64,000 nt of DNA from NCBI GenBank assembly GCA_008711295.1, contig VUYV01000036.1:3107188-3171187 (forward strand), given 5' to 3'. How positions within the stretch are numbered: the stretch's first letter is position 1; every line of letters begins with the position of its first letter. A model generated the notes under the pieces. The model was not told the origin of the DNA. It searched no databases and saw nothing but the letters and a program-made list of their open reading frames with translations. Source of the DNA: Anarhynchus alexandrinus. Its lineage: Eukaryota; Chordata; Aves; Charadriiformes; Charadriidae. Below are positions 1 to 11,435 of the stretch, in pieces. Position numbers and translations under genes: made by a program.

Positions 1-3000
1 TGAGAAAATGGGCTAGGAACAAAGCTGCCAGAGAAAGCCTCTTATTCCATAGCAAAACTATTTATCCCCAGTCTGCAGTACTACTTGGTCATGTGTGACT
101 TGTAAAAAATTAGGAGTCTGACACAAGTTGGGAAACAGTTTATAAACACATGCTTTTACTAACTGTATTCAAGGAAGTACCTGCGAACGTGGTTATTTAT
201 TACCTTTGCTCTAGGGTACTTTACTAAATAACAATTTGAAAATAGAAGGAAAAAAAATAACAGCCTATGGCATCTAATGCTTTTTCTATTAGATCACTGG
301 ACAATGGAAAATGAAAGCTGATTATGCAATTGTTATTAGCTGCCAAACACACCATTACCGGTAACTGGCTTTCCAAAATATTTTGACAGTTTATGTGGGG
401 TTGAGAAATGTCTGATAAAAAATGGACACGGTGCATTTAACCTAAGTAGCCAATGACTCATGGAATGTATCTTGGATGAAGGAACATGAAATTAAGAGTA
501 ATCAGAGTAGGCTGTGTTTCAAATTTTACTAAAGATATCCTAATTGATTAAAGCATAGGAGGGAAGTTATAATCTCGGGATCCTACAAACCTAAATGAAG
601 ATCTTTATATATTTCCACAATTCAATATTGTTTCAAGCTAAAGTTAGAAGGATCCTATTATTACTAGTTTATACTCAGCCCTAAATTAAAGTATTACCTA
701 AACTTAACTAGGCGTCCATCTTTATTCAGTTTTGACTAAAAATTATTTTCAACTTGTATCACTTTCTCCAGACATCACTGCATTCTTTAGTATGTATATA
801 AGTAGTTCTTTGCAGGAATAAACACGTCAAGAGGGAGAAATCTTTCTCCCCCATGCACATACTTAGAATTAAGTATAATACAATGGCCCATATAATGGGC
901 TTATACATGACCACATACTTGTATACATTTTTCACAGGCAAAAAAGATGGATAGGAAAACAATAAAAAACAGAATCCGATGGAACAGTGAAATTGAGTGA
1001 AGTGTATAATACAGTAATACTACGAGTGATGTCAAGTATAGTAAACATCCAAAAAGTACCATCAATTTTTAGTCAAAGTCAGAAGAACGAATGTGAAAGA
1101 GTGAACAGGAAGCTTCTTTAAAGACAACCTAATTTCCCAAAGTTCTTTTTTTAGGAACAGTTTTTTTCCAGTGAATTTTTGATTATTTCACCTGACTACT
1201 TTATTTCATGTCATTAAAANAAAAAAATCACTCACTTTCCTGTTCTATTTTGTCACTTCCCTGGGAGATACACAGAATGCCTGGTGAATCTGTGCTATAA
1301 TAATAATAATAACATAACCAGGAGCTGATATGAAAGTACAATACTATGAGAAGAGAGCATAGTTTTTCAAATCACAGTGAAAGTATGACTAAAAGTATTT
1401 TCTTGGGAAAATGATAATTTTTTCTCCATACATTTACCCTACGATATTAAATATTGATTATACAATTGTATTATTCAAATTTTTATGTGACTGTGAATTA
1501 GGCTATCTCAAGAAATAATCCTAGAGTTCATAAATTCTTCACCAGCTTTCCAAAATTCTAATTCTGATCTGAATTAAAATAAGTCAAGAAACATGTCATG
1601 TCACAGTATGCGTCTCAACCAAATGATTTCATTTAGCAACAGTTAAAGTATGTCATAACTTAAAATCATTAGTTCTGCACACTCTTGAGGAGTTGGAAGT
1701 GACTTGTGTTGTGCATGTCCTCCATGTCATGGGCAAGTTCTTTCCTCAGAATGGAAGTCTAAGTACAGCTGTTAGGGTTAATATGCAACCCTAGGAATTT
1801 AATGATCTGGAAGGGAGTTCAGAGGAGGTAGATAGTAATTTCCTAGTGCTCTGTCTAAAACAAAATCTTCCAAGTTCCCCTTCTGTGCCTATTTTTATCA
1901 TTCCAGCTATCAAAAAATCTCTAGTCAATCTTATTTATCCATCAGTCTCTGAAGGGTGTATATACATGGTGATACAGTGAAGCTTGTGATGGTTTAAAAA
2001 AAAAACAGTTTTATTCCCTTAATAGTGGATCAAGAAAGAGGGTATTAGGAAGCCCTGCTCCTAAAGGAAGCCAGGTATCTGCTACACAGCTTCTCAGTCT
2101 TATTTGAAAATCATTGGTGTGCTGTTACTATGTAAATCACATTAGAAATGCTGTATTTGATCCCATTAACATCACTGCTGGTGTGAAGTAATATACAGCA
2201 GATCTGCCATAACAGTGTATCCCTCAGACAGCCCATGACTGCCATCAAACCCGTTTCCTTTCATCATGAGACAAACCCACAGCCCATCATGCCAGTTCTG
2301 GATGATACAGCACCCTACCGGCAAGAGGCATGATCCTCATCCTTCCTTCTGGCTGAACTCAACATCGCTCCTGCAGTTTTGAGCCCTTACTGACCAAGCT
2401 GACCACATTCGGAGCAAGACGAGCCAGTACACAGCTAAACACTACTGAAGGGTCAAGGTTATTTATTACCTCAAAAGCCAGGAAGACTCACTATAAAATG
2501 AAGCGAAACCTTTTCTTGATTTTTTTTCTTGCCATCAGCCTGTTCTTCTGTACCCTTTGCATGTACAGCCCGTCAGGTTACAATCAGGCCATTACACTGG
2601 ATTTCGGGGAGCTTCTTATATCATATACATACCGCGCCTGAATTTGGCTTACGGTCTCCTCCACAAGCTACAGAGAGAGGATGGGGAGTGCCAAAATCAA
2701 TATATTTTTTTCAGCACTAGTAGACAAAAATGAAAGAAAAAATAATTTCAGTAAAGAAGGAGAAAGCATCTCCTGTTTAACAAGTGCTAAAAAATAAACA
2801 TCACCTTTTAGAAATGGAATTTTCTTTAAAACTAAGTTTCATCCTTTTCTCAGCCTATCAGTGCAGGAACCATTCCTAGAGTGATAAAGAAGGGGTGCCA
2901 ATTCTTTCAGCAAACATGAACATTTTCTGTGTTTCAAAATTCATATCCAGTTTTGGCAAGTGAATCAGAATGTTCTTTTTAAAGATATTTGGATAAAGAT

Positions 3001-4146
3001 TAAGCTACCATACTCACTATGGAAAGAAAAAATATTAGGTGCAGATTTGGAAATCCAAATGTATAATATGGAACACCTGTGAAACCTCTCTCTTCATAAA
3101 TTGTATTAACAGAAATTCTTCATCTTTGTATCCCTTTTCTGTAGAAACCTTTCTTGATACAATCATTTGTCTTCCTAGATGGCCTTGGGAGGAACACGAT
3201 TATTAGTAGCAATGGAACAAAGAATATAAAAATGACTGGATGTGCATTTGAATGATCATATTTGCTTTCTATAAGGCCTAATGCAGCTGCATTTTCTGTA
3301 TCTGTAGGAAAAGATGTGCCTTAGTTGCTGCAGCTTCTACTCCTTATTTTTAAGAGAACTTTAACTAGAAGGACTTTTTAAAATAAATTTTACTAGCAGA
3401 GTTCATGGAAGAACTTCTAAGGCTTTTTTTGCTAGCAAAGCTTTCCTTCTTAAGCCCTTGAGTCTTTTGGCCAAGCTCATGATACAGGGGCCCCACAGAA
3501 AGTATTTCAGAGAGAAGTGCAGTAGCATAAGCTCCTTAAAATATCTGTTTCATCAAGTGTGGGCCAAGGAAGGACCAACTTGCTTGCAGTCCTTGAGACA
3601 CCAAGCAGAATTCCCAAGGGAGAAGAGCCCTCCCTCCCTGTAAGCATGGCTAGCTGTGCCCGACAGCCATTCCTGCACCATGCTGGTGTTGAACTGAGTT
3701 CATTTGGGGTGATTTCGTCATCTCACAATAAAGATGATTTAATTGCAAAATCATTTGCAGTCTTGAGAGGAAAGGTCTCTGAAAAGCATCTGAGGGCAGA
3801 GCTGAACAGTTTAAAAATTAATTTCCCTAAATGCATGTTTGGTTTGGGTTTTCGGATTTTCCTTCATCATAGATTTATCCTAACCTATTAATATGCTCTT
3901 TTTACCTCACTGCCAGTTTTTGGTTAGACAGCGGTGCAACATTTCAAAGAAATAAGAGCTGTGTAAAGAGCTGCTCTTTTCAGTGTTTCTGTGCTGCTTC
4001 AGAGTAGTTTTCTCTCACTCCTGTGAACACTGAATCAGCTGCTTAGCCATTAAAATTCATTAACAATAAATTTAAATGTGCCAATCAACAGTTTCAGTTG
4101 CTCAGATCTAGAGGACAACTATGCCTGTACCTGATTTTTGCACAAT
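1..4146. other. Unique AT-rich non-coding DNA
   Basis: No gene, RNA or recognisable repeat is visible on either strand. Open frames are short and unlike any family I know. The segment at about 2220-2420 is somewhat richer in G+C than its surroundings but shows no repeat hallmark. A short (TAA)n run lies near 1300-1312. A single N sits at position 1220 inside an A-run, most likely a consensus ambiguity of the assembly. Confidence 0.6.
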
Positions 4147-4157
4147 CCCCCCCCCCC
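4147..4157. repeat. Poly(C) run of 11
   Basis: Eleven consecutive C residues are followed directly by TTTT. Long C-runs are uncommon in this AT-rich window. The run is prone to length error in sequencing. Confidence 0.9.
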
Positions 4158-7100
4158 TTTTATGACTGATCTATAACATTGATCATATGCCAGAAGCATA
4201 TGGGAGGGAAGCAGCCTTTACAACTGACACCAGTGAAATTGAAGCCATTTGGAAAACAGTAATTTTCTACAAATATTTATATTTCTGAATATTTATAGTT
4301 TATATTTCAGTCTCTAACATGAAGTAGTAGTGGCTTTTGCTCTATATTCTACAACACAACAAAGCCTGTATTTGGAGTAATTTAGGGGCCAGATATAGAG
4401 AAAAAAGTATGTTAATGTGCTATGCCAGGCTTCAACACCATAAAGAGTTAGCATGTGCTAGGTCATAACATATTTTACTGAAGTGGACTCCCTAGAAACA
4501 GTGATTTTTCATAGCTCTTTAAGGTCATATTTACTTAGGGTTTTGTTTTTTTTTCCACAAAGCTTACTAACTATGTTCTTTTCATGTCCAAAATAGACAG
4601 GAGGAATTTCTGATCCAAAACCAAAGCAAGTTAAATGCAGTATGAAGCTTATCAGGTGGAAATATAGAGAAAATATTTAAAATATCTCAAAGATAATTAA
4701 CTAGAAGAATGTTCAGTGCATTACACAATTGTATCAGTAGCATTCATACATTGTAAGTGTTAATAACTACTACTGAACTTAGCCTCTTCAAAAACGTGCA
4801 TAATGACCAAGTTCTTCCCCTGGATGCTGACAAGCTAACATTTTTTTATTCTGGATCCACTTTCTATCAAGTTTAATAGGTGAGTAGTTCATCTGGTTTC
4901 AAATCTGTCCCTCCAGATGGCCTTGTACCTTTTATAGGGCTGTGTTCTGTTGGTTTGACTCATGGAAGTCACACTTGAATTCATGAGAATCCCATTTGTA
5001 CTTTCAGTCCTCATGTATATGTCGGTACAAATCAAAAGTAATTCCAACGACCTCAATGGGGAAAAGCAATGTGAGAGAGAAGGGCCAGCCCCAACTTGGT
5101 TCACTTTTGAGTGTAAAGGTTGGTAAAAATTGTTCTATCGGGAATATCACGTAGGCATTGCTCCTTTGCTAAAGGCTGGAGGAATGCAGTGTGCTCCAAT
5201 TTTTTGCCTTGCCCAAAATATCTTCTGTGACAGCAGCGAAGGATCACTGGCATAAAGACGGCTTTCCTCTAACTTGGGATTCCTTCACACTTGGGAACAC
5301 CTCAATCTCTTCCCTCCTTCCCAGCTGGCTAAAGATTTCTTAATAATATTGGAATAACGGGACAAGGGCAGTGCACTTGACCTGGGAAATCAATACCTCA
5401 TTTTTCTTACTTAATGGTGCAAAAACTGAGCTGGCTTCGCATCACTGAAAATTTAGTCAGAGGTTCCCAAGTGCCTTTTTTATGTCTCTGTCATTTTTGC
5501 TAAAGACATAAACCTCAGTTAGGGAAAATTATTTTGCTCAGAAACAACATTACCAAGTATAACCAGCATTATTCACAAAAATAGAACAACAAATAATAAT
5601 AAATAAATTTCAAGTGAATCAGTGATTTTCTACTATAGTGTCATAGGGACTGGTAATAAATCCGAGGGCCTAGAGGGTTTCATATAGCAAATGCTATACA
5701 GCATTTCCGCAATTCTACAGCATTATCGTATTAAATCATTGACGATAAGCTTTGGCAATAACATTAAGATTGGTGGAAAGGAGAATAGAGAAGATGACAC
5801 ATCAGGCATAGGCAGCGATTTGCCTGTGAACTCGGGTACATATCCATCAAGCAGTAAGTACAGATTTTGCAAAGTCAAAAAAAAAAAATTGTCATAGATC
5901 CAAGCACAAAGTTCTAAATCAAGAAACCAGAAAAACAGAGCAAATACATAAAATGGAGAAAGCAGTGACTCGAGAAAGAATGGCAGACTTGAACAAAATT
6001 AATCCACAGCTCCCAATTTGATACTGTGTCAGGAAGAGTTAATGGGCTTCCTGCTTAGTAGACGTGAAATGTGGAATCATTATTTTCTTTAAGGGAAATA
6101 ACCAAACACTACAGGACTCTTTAATCTAAGAGAAAGAGGCAAAGAAGGGTGATGGAAGGGCTCCAAGCTCAGCTACTTCAGGTAAAAACACCAAACATTT
6201 TAACAGTGAAGCTCACTGACTGTTTCTAGTACGCTAGGAGAGGTCTGATGGATTTCCCATCTTTTGTCTTCTCCAAATCAAGACAGGATGTCTTTCTTAA
6301 AAATTTTTTTCTCATAAAACAGAAGTTTTTTGGCTCAAGCATAAGAGTAGCTGGGAGAAATTTAATAAACTCTTGTATATTTAAACTAGATGATAGCATG
6401 AAGGAAGGGATAGTCAGAAGGTTAAATCCTAATCTCCCTCTACAGTAAGTGGAGACAGAAAAAAATCAGAAAGTCTAAAATTTGGCTCTTCCCTGAATTT
6501 TTGTCAAGAGAAGAAAGAGACGTAACATTCATAGGCAAAAATTAATATTTGTGATGTCTTCAACTGGCACATGGCTTACAGAGTGTGCTACCAACTTCAC
6601 TGAGCTTAGCAAGGAAGAGCAGAGTGAAACAAGAACAGGTTTTTTAAATGCACAATATGCCAATGTTGCTTTGACCTCAGTTTTCCTCAGGGTTGTAAGA
6701 GAAAGAGTTATTCCAAAAAAAAGAAATTTGCTTTCAATATTTCCTCTTCAGTCCTGACATTATTTTTGACTGGCCATTCTTGTTCTATTGTTCTTTATTT
6801 GCACAAATGTAAGAGAAGAGGAAATCAGTCTACTGAGCCTTTCCTCAGTTCCACAGAAAACTGAAATTCTCCAAATACCAGCATCACAAGGCCAAGAACA
6901 GTAACATTAATAACTAAATAATAATAGCCAAATAAACTGTACCTTCTCTAAGTTATTAAAACCAACTTTCCCAAAGTTCTTCTAACTTTTTTTTGGATGA
7001 AATTAAGGTCCATCCTGTGAATACTGGAAACAAAGAAGTCATTGCTAGGGTTTTGTGTAGAATGGCCGTTTGTTAACCCCAGCAGCACTTCTTTCCAGAA

Positions 7101-7204
7101 TTGTAGCACTTATCAGATATCTGTTTCTAGGGTGTCTGATGTCAGATGTCTATCCACCCATTATCCAATCATCAAATGACATTTTGTCATATCCACACTG
7201 TCTA
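4158..7204. other. Unique AT-rich non-coding DNA
   Basis: Nothing recognisable was found. Only short open frames with no family resemblance occur. No retroelement end, hairpin RNA or tandem array is visible. Confidence 0.55.
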
Positions 7205-7440
7205 TTGAGAAAAAAAAAAACAAAAAAGAAAACAACAAAAAGAAACCCAAAAAACAGTTTTTCTGACAGAATTAGCTCTAGGGTACAGCTAGAAGAAAAA
7301 GGAAGGTAAAAGAGCTACATAAATAACAACTCATTCTCAGAAAGTACCCGCAAAGAGGCAAAGAGTGTCAGCAAAGAAAAAAGAAAACAAAACAGAGAGA
7401 TACAGAAAAAAGAAAGTTATGAGGAAATAAATGTGATTAT
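7205..7440 (+). repeat. A-rich, purine-rich low-complexity tract
   Basis: The + strand is strongly enriched in A and G, with repeated AAAAC, AAAAG and GAAA words. It is densest at about 7208-7260 and again at about 7370-7420. It is not a clean microsatellite. It could be a decayed poly(A)-type tract, but no retroelement body is recognisable upstream. Confidence 0.6.
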
Positions 7441-8664
7441 ATTAAAAAAATGTAATATTAAATATAGGTGGATATAAGAAGCAAAGTCTTTTAACCCTAA
7501 GAACAATGGAAAGAGCTAAAGAAACTAATTGGCAAAGCTAAGCCAAAATCAAGTGCTCGCTATCGGTACGAAGGGTTAGATTACCCAGGCTCCTAGAAAC
7601 ATGGCAGTGAATAGGACAATCAGTTGGGGCTCAGCTGAAGATCAAAGCAGGAGACCAAGGAAAGGAAGCTGGGCAGGTCTGTGCTGGCATCCCTGCATCC
7701 TGAGAGAAGCCATATGGTGGTGTGTTTGTGAAGGTTTTGCTCTGGTACGACCCAGGTATGGGAAAACAGAATATTCCTGCTGGACTATATACCTGGCAAA
7801 GCAATGGAGACTTGAGGAGACTGGTTTTTTCTAACACTACTTCTGTCATCTTGAAGTGCAGAATACACCTTTATCCGTTGCATTTCATTGTGTTTACAGT
7901 AGGACTATCATTTAAATACTGAAGGAGGAAGAAAAAGGTGAAAAGCATGGAGAAACACAGCGGATAGCAAAAAGGAAAGATAATGACTTCAAAAAACAAT
8001 GTTTTCATAATTCAATATGACCATTTTGAGTATTTCACTGACCCATTCCCCACTCCTTCCTTCCACCCATCCATGGTACTAGCATTCAGGACATAAAAGC
8101 CAGTTATCTTGAGAAGAAAGTAGATTTCAGGACTCTTAGCATTCTTCCTCTTACTGGTTTTGTGGTGAGTTCATGAACGTCTGTTTCAGCCATCCAGCAT
8201 GGCCATCGTGAGTGTGTCAATTACCTCCTTCACCCGTTATGCTACAAGCCCACGTGTCTCTGCTCTGATGCATTAGGTCTTGGAAAAACACTTCTAAAAC
8301 CATTACCTCAGAGCATTACCCTGGGAAAAAGGCTGTGTATTTAACTGAAGAATCACAGGAAGATTAGCAACAAATGTCTCTACCTACACTGTGCTGTTTA
8401 CATTTCAGCCCTGTTTTATTAATTGCCAGGAGTCTGTGACCATTTTCCTTACTCCCAGTTGCTTTCTACTGACTTCTCCAAGCTTTAGAAACAATTTCAT
8501 CACAACAATTAACCAAGGAAAAGAAAACCTTGTGCACTTGATTGCTGTCACAGCTGGGGATGCTCAGCTATGTAAAGAACCCTGGCTACAAATCTCTGAT
8601 ATAAACTTAGTTGCCTTTGTTGTTTGCACAGCATTTTTACTAAGTAATTTCACTTAGAAAACAA
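7441..8664. other. Unique non-coding DNA
   Basis: No supported feature was found. Overlapping short open frames occur on both strands around 7600-7920, and a stop-free run occurs at about 8391-8657. None resembles a known protein. Overlap on opposite strands is typical of locally low stop density rather than coding. Confidence 0.5.
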
Positions 8665-9171
8665 GTGTCTGTTCAAACAAATGCTGCAGCTGTGGGATGT
8701 TGCAGACCTTTCAGAGTTGTGGAAAATCTTCCTGCTAACGTGTTCCTGGATTCATTCTCACATCGGTGGTGTCAGAGCAGACTCTTTTCCATGCCTGTAA
8801 CTGTTCCTGCTCAGCCAACACACAATACTGTTTGTTCTAGGTTTTTATCGCTGATCTTCTCCCTCGTGCACTATCTGCAAGGATGTAAATTGTTGGGACG
8901 TGTATGTCTTGTCGTCAGTGTTCAGCTGCATGCACTGAAATACATTTCTCAAATAACTTCCAAAGACCTTTACTACAAATGCCATGGAGCTGTTCCACTT
9001 ACTTCTTTGGGCCATGCTCTCGTGTTCCTAAATTCATACAGATTGTTAATTGTCCAAAAGGCTCTGTGTATATACAAGTCAATAAACTGTAAGTCCTGGA
9101 ACGGACTGCTACACATTCTAGGTTTTGCAGCTTTATATTTCTCTGACCTTCTGAATTATTATTTACTGTGA
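8665..9171 (+). other. Longest open stretch outside repeats; probably not coding
   Basis: A frame of 168 codons is open here and ends at a stop just before 9172. It begins with GTG, not ATG. The first in-frame methionine comes only about 40 codons in, leaving roughly 126 codons. The translation has hydrophobic stretches but no domain, motif or repeat that I recognise. There is no convincing start context and no matching splice structure. In 64 kb of six-frame sequence an open run of this size is expected by chance. I treat it as non-coding with some uncertainty. Confidence 0.2.
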
Positions 9172-10276
9172 TGATCCTTGATGACTACAGAATATTCATT
9201 ATAATTTTTTTAAGAATTATTTTAAAAGGAGGAGAAATTAGATGGATATTTGGTTCTTGTATGCCATTCTTTTTACCCCAGTTACTGAAGAATGGCAGAG
9301 TCACAAACAATTGCTAGCAACCGCACAGACAGATAAGCACAGGGAAGCTTCATTTTCAGCACAGTTGGAAGTTGGTCTTCTGTGGACCCTAGAGAAACTT
9401 TGACAAAATAAGTCTGTAGAAACCTGGGGCTTGACGTGAAAATCTACCTATTAAACAAACCTTTATAAAAACACAAAAACAATTATCGTTTTTACAGATT
9501 ACTCCTATTAGGAATATATTTTATATTTCTTACATTGGGCTTTTTACCTTCAGTGAAGTAAATTCCTAATTAAGACGATTGCAAGAAAAGTGAGGCCCCC
9601 TCCAAATAGTTGCTATGGGGACTAAACTAAAATCTTTAGCTCAGTCTTTAGGAATTCTTAGCAACCCAGAAGCTTACCACCACTTATTTTCTAAACTTTC
9701 TTTTGTAAATAATAGGAGTGCCCTCAGAAGGAAAATATTTGTATGTTGTACACCATAAGCCTAGCATCTGCTAACTGTTTTTTTGTTTGGCTCATTTTTG
9801 TAGTTTTACTCTGCTTGCAAAATACATGAATCACAAAATGGATTTATTTTTTTTTTAGTATTTCAGGCAATAAATCTGGATATGACAGAATTTTGGATCT
9901 CTAGTTTGTTAAGGTGCCATAAGGAACTCCAACCAACTTCTAATTAGAAAATATTTGTAGTTTTTCTTCACACAAATTTTGAAAAAAGAAGCCCAACCCT
10001 AACATAATCAAAGAGATTTGCAAGATGTCCTTGTTTATTGCACACAAAAGAGGAAAAGCTGGAGTTTACCTGTAAGCTAGCAGAGGACATACAGTTAAAA
10101 TCACGCTAGAGTGACACTGTTTCCTCTTGCAGCAATGGTAGGAGTAGGTGGTATATGAGGAGAAACAGCATTGTGATCTGTCAACCATACTGCACATCAC
10201 TCAGAAAAGAATACGACATAGATGTTGTTCTGGGTGCCTTTTGGCCAGCTGACCTTACTCTGCTGCTTCCTCCGAT
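9172..10276. other. Unique AT-rich non-coding DNA
   Basis: No gene, RNA or repeat end is visible. The T-run at about 9847-9858 is the only low-complexity element. Confidence 0.55.
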
Positions 10277-10624
10277 GTGACTACCGGAGAATCACCTTGC
10301 AGGAGGGGAGCGCAACAGTGTGGACCACCATGCGGGAGGGGATTCCATCATTGTGGAGCACTATGGGAGAGAGAAGCACTGCAATGTGGAAAGATGCATG
10401 AGCTGTGGAAAGATCCTGTCACGTTCAGGCTTTTTGCAACTCATTCTGTGGGAAACAGTGACATCACCAAGGGAAACTTTGAATGGACCAAGCAGCTCTA
10501 GCAGCTAGGATGAGGGACACAGGAGTGGATGCATCCTGCAGACCAACACCTGTATGTAGGGCTGATGTGGTAGGCAAAGCATTGGCTTTTATGACCAGGG
10601 ATTGAGAATTGCTGGGAGACATGA
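10277..10624 (+). mobile_element. Possible 5' leader of the downstream CR1
   Basis: This stretch is richer in G+C than the DNA before it and runs without a break into recognisable CR1 5' sequence at 10625. It contains short internal similarities such as repeated GTGGA and GGAAAG words. It may be the 5' untranslated or ORF1-proximal part of the same CR1. I do not recognise it directly, so both the call and the left boundary are inferred from position and composition. Confidence 0.35.
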
Positions 10625-10768
10625 CATCCACCTGACAAAGAGGAAGATGAGCATGTTTGCCAAGTAGCTTTGCTAACCTAGTGAGAAGACCTTTAACATC
10701 TACCTGACAAAGAGGGAGATGAGAATGTTTGCCAACTGGCTTTGCTAACCTAGTGAGAAGACCTTTAG
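10625..10768 (+). repeat. 72-bp tandem duplication within CR1
   Basis: Two copies, 10625-10696 and 10697-10768, lie head to tail with an exact 72-bp offset and only a few mismatches. The shared core includes CCTGACAAAGAGG and GCTTTGCTAACCTAGTGAGA. The duplicated part is the CR1 leader just before the ORF2 start. Confidence 0.9.
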
Positions 10769-11435
10769 ACTAGGTGCATCAAAGATGGTGCCCAAAGCGA
10801 AGTGGGTGAAGGGAAAATAGAGAGGAAATGCTCAAAGGACAGGGTCATCACTCTGATTCCACTTCAGAAGGTGGCACAGCTGGAGCCTATCTCAAGTGTT
10901 TGTACACAAACACAGGCACATGAGAAATAAGTAGGAGGAATTAGAGTCCATTCACAGTCAGACATCTGTGACATCACTGGAAATACTGAGATGTGGTGGC
11001 ACCACAGAATCTGTGGGAATGCAGTATCATTCACTGTTAAGGAAGATAACAGCTAGGGAACACTTAAGCCATTTGGACATGAAGTCCACAGGATGAGACA
11101 AGATGCATCCCTGTGGGTCCTTGTAGATATCATCACAAAGCCACTCTCAATAATCTTTGAAAGGTGATAGCAATCACAGTAGTTTCCTGAAAACCAGAAA
11201 GAAGGAAAATATCACACCCGTCTTCAAGAAGGCCAAGGGTGAAAATCAGGAAGATAGAGGCTTACTCAGCCTAACCCAATGAAGACTGAGGACTATGTCC
11301 TCTGGGAAGCCATTTTTAAACACATGAAAAACAGTGGTTGGGAAGACTAAGCATGAATTTACCTAGGATGTATCAAGCCTGACTAATCTGATAGCTTTTT
11401 ATGATGGGATGAATCATGTTTTAATAGACACATTC
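10625..11435 (+). mobile_element. CR1 LINE, internally deleted and decayed
   Basis: Three blocks match what I know of avian CR1 in order on the + strand. (1) 10625-10780 resembles the leader ending in a CTTTAAACTAGG-like motif, seen here as CTTTAGACTAGG. (2) About 10885-11020 matches the start of the endonuclease ORF (YTN...EI, later a TETWW-like region) but has in-frame stops. (3) About 11064-11435 matches the reverse transcriptase region, with a decayed MGPDGIHP-type segment, TPVFKKAKG near 11213-11240 and TNLIAFYD near 11380-11406. Most of the endonuclease and the N-terminal reverse transcriptase are missing between blocks 2 and 3. The 3' half of ORF2 and the 3' untranslated region are absent. 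Many stops and indels show it is dead. The 3' boundary is approximate. Confidence 0.8.

Noticed and set aside
7554..7575. A GTGCTCGCTATCGG word resembling the 5' end of U6 small nuclear RNA
   Set aside because: Only the first dozen or so bases resemble U6. The ACATATACTAAAATTGG core does not follow, so it is chance.
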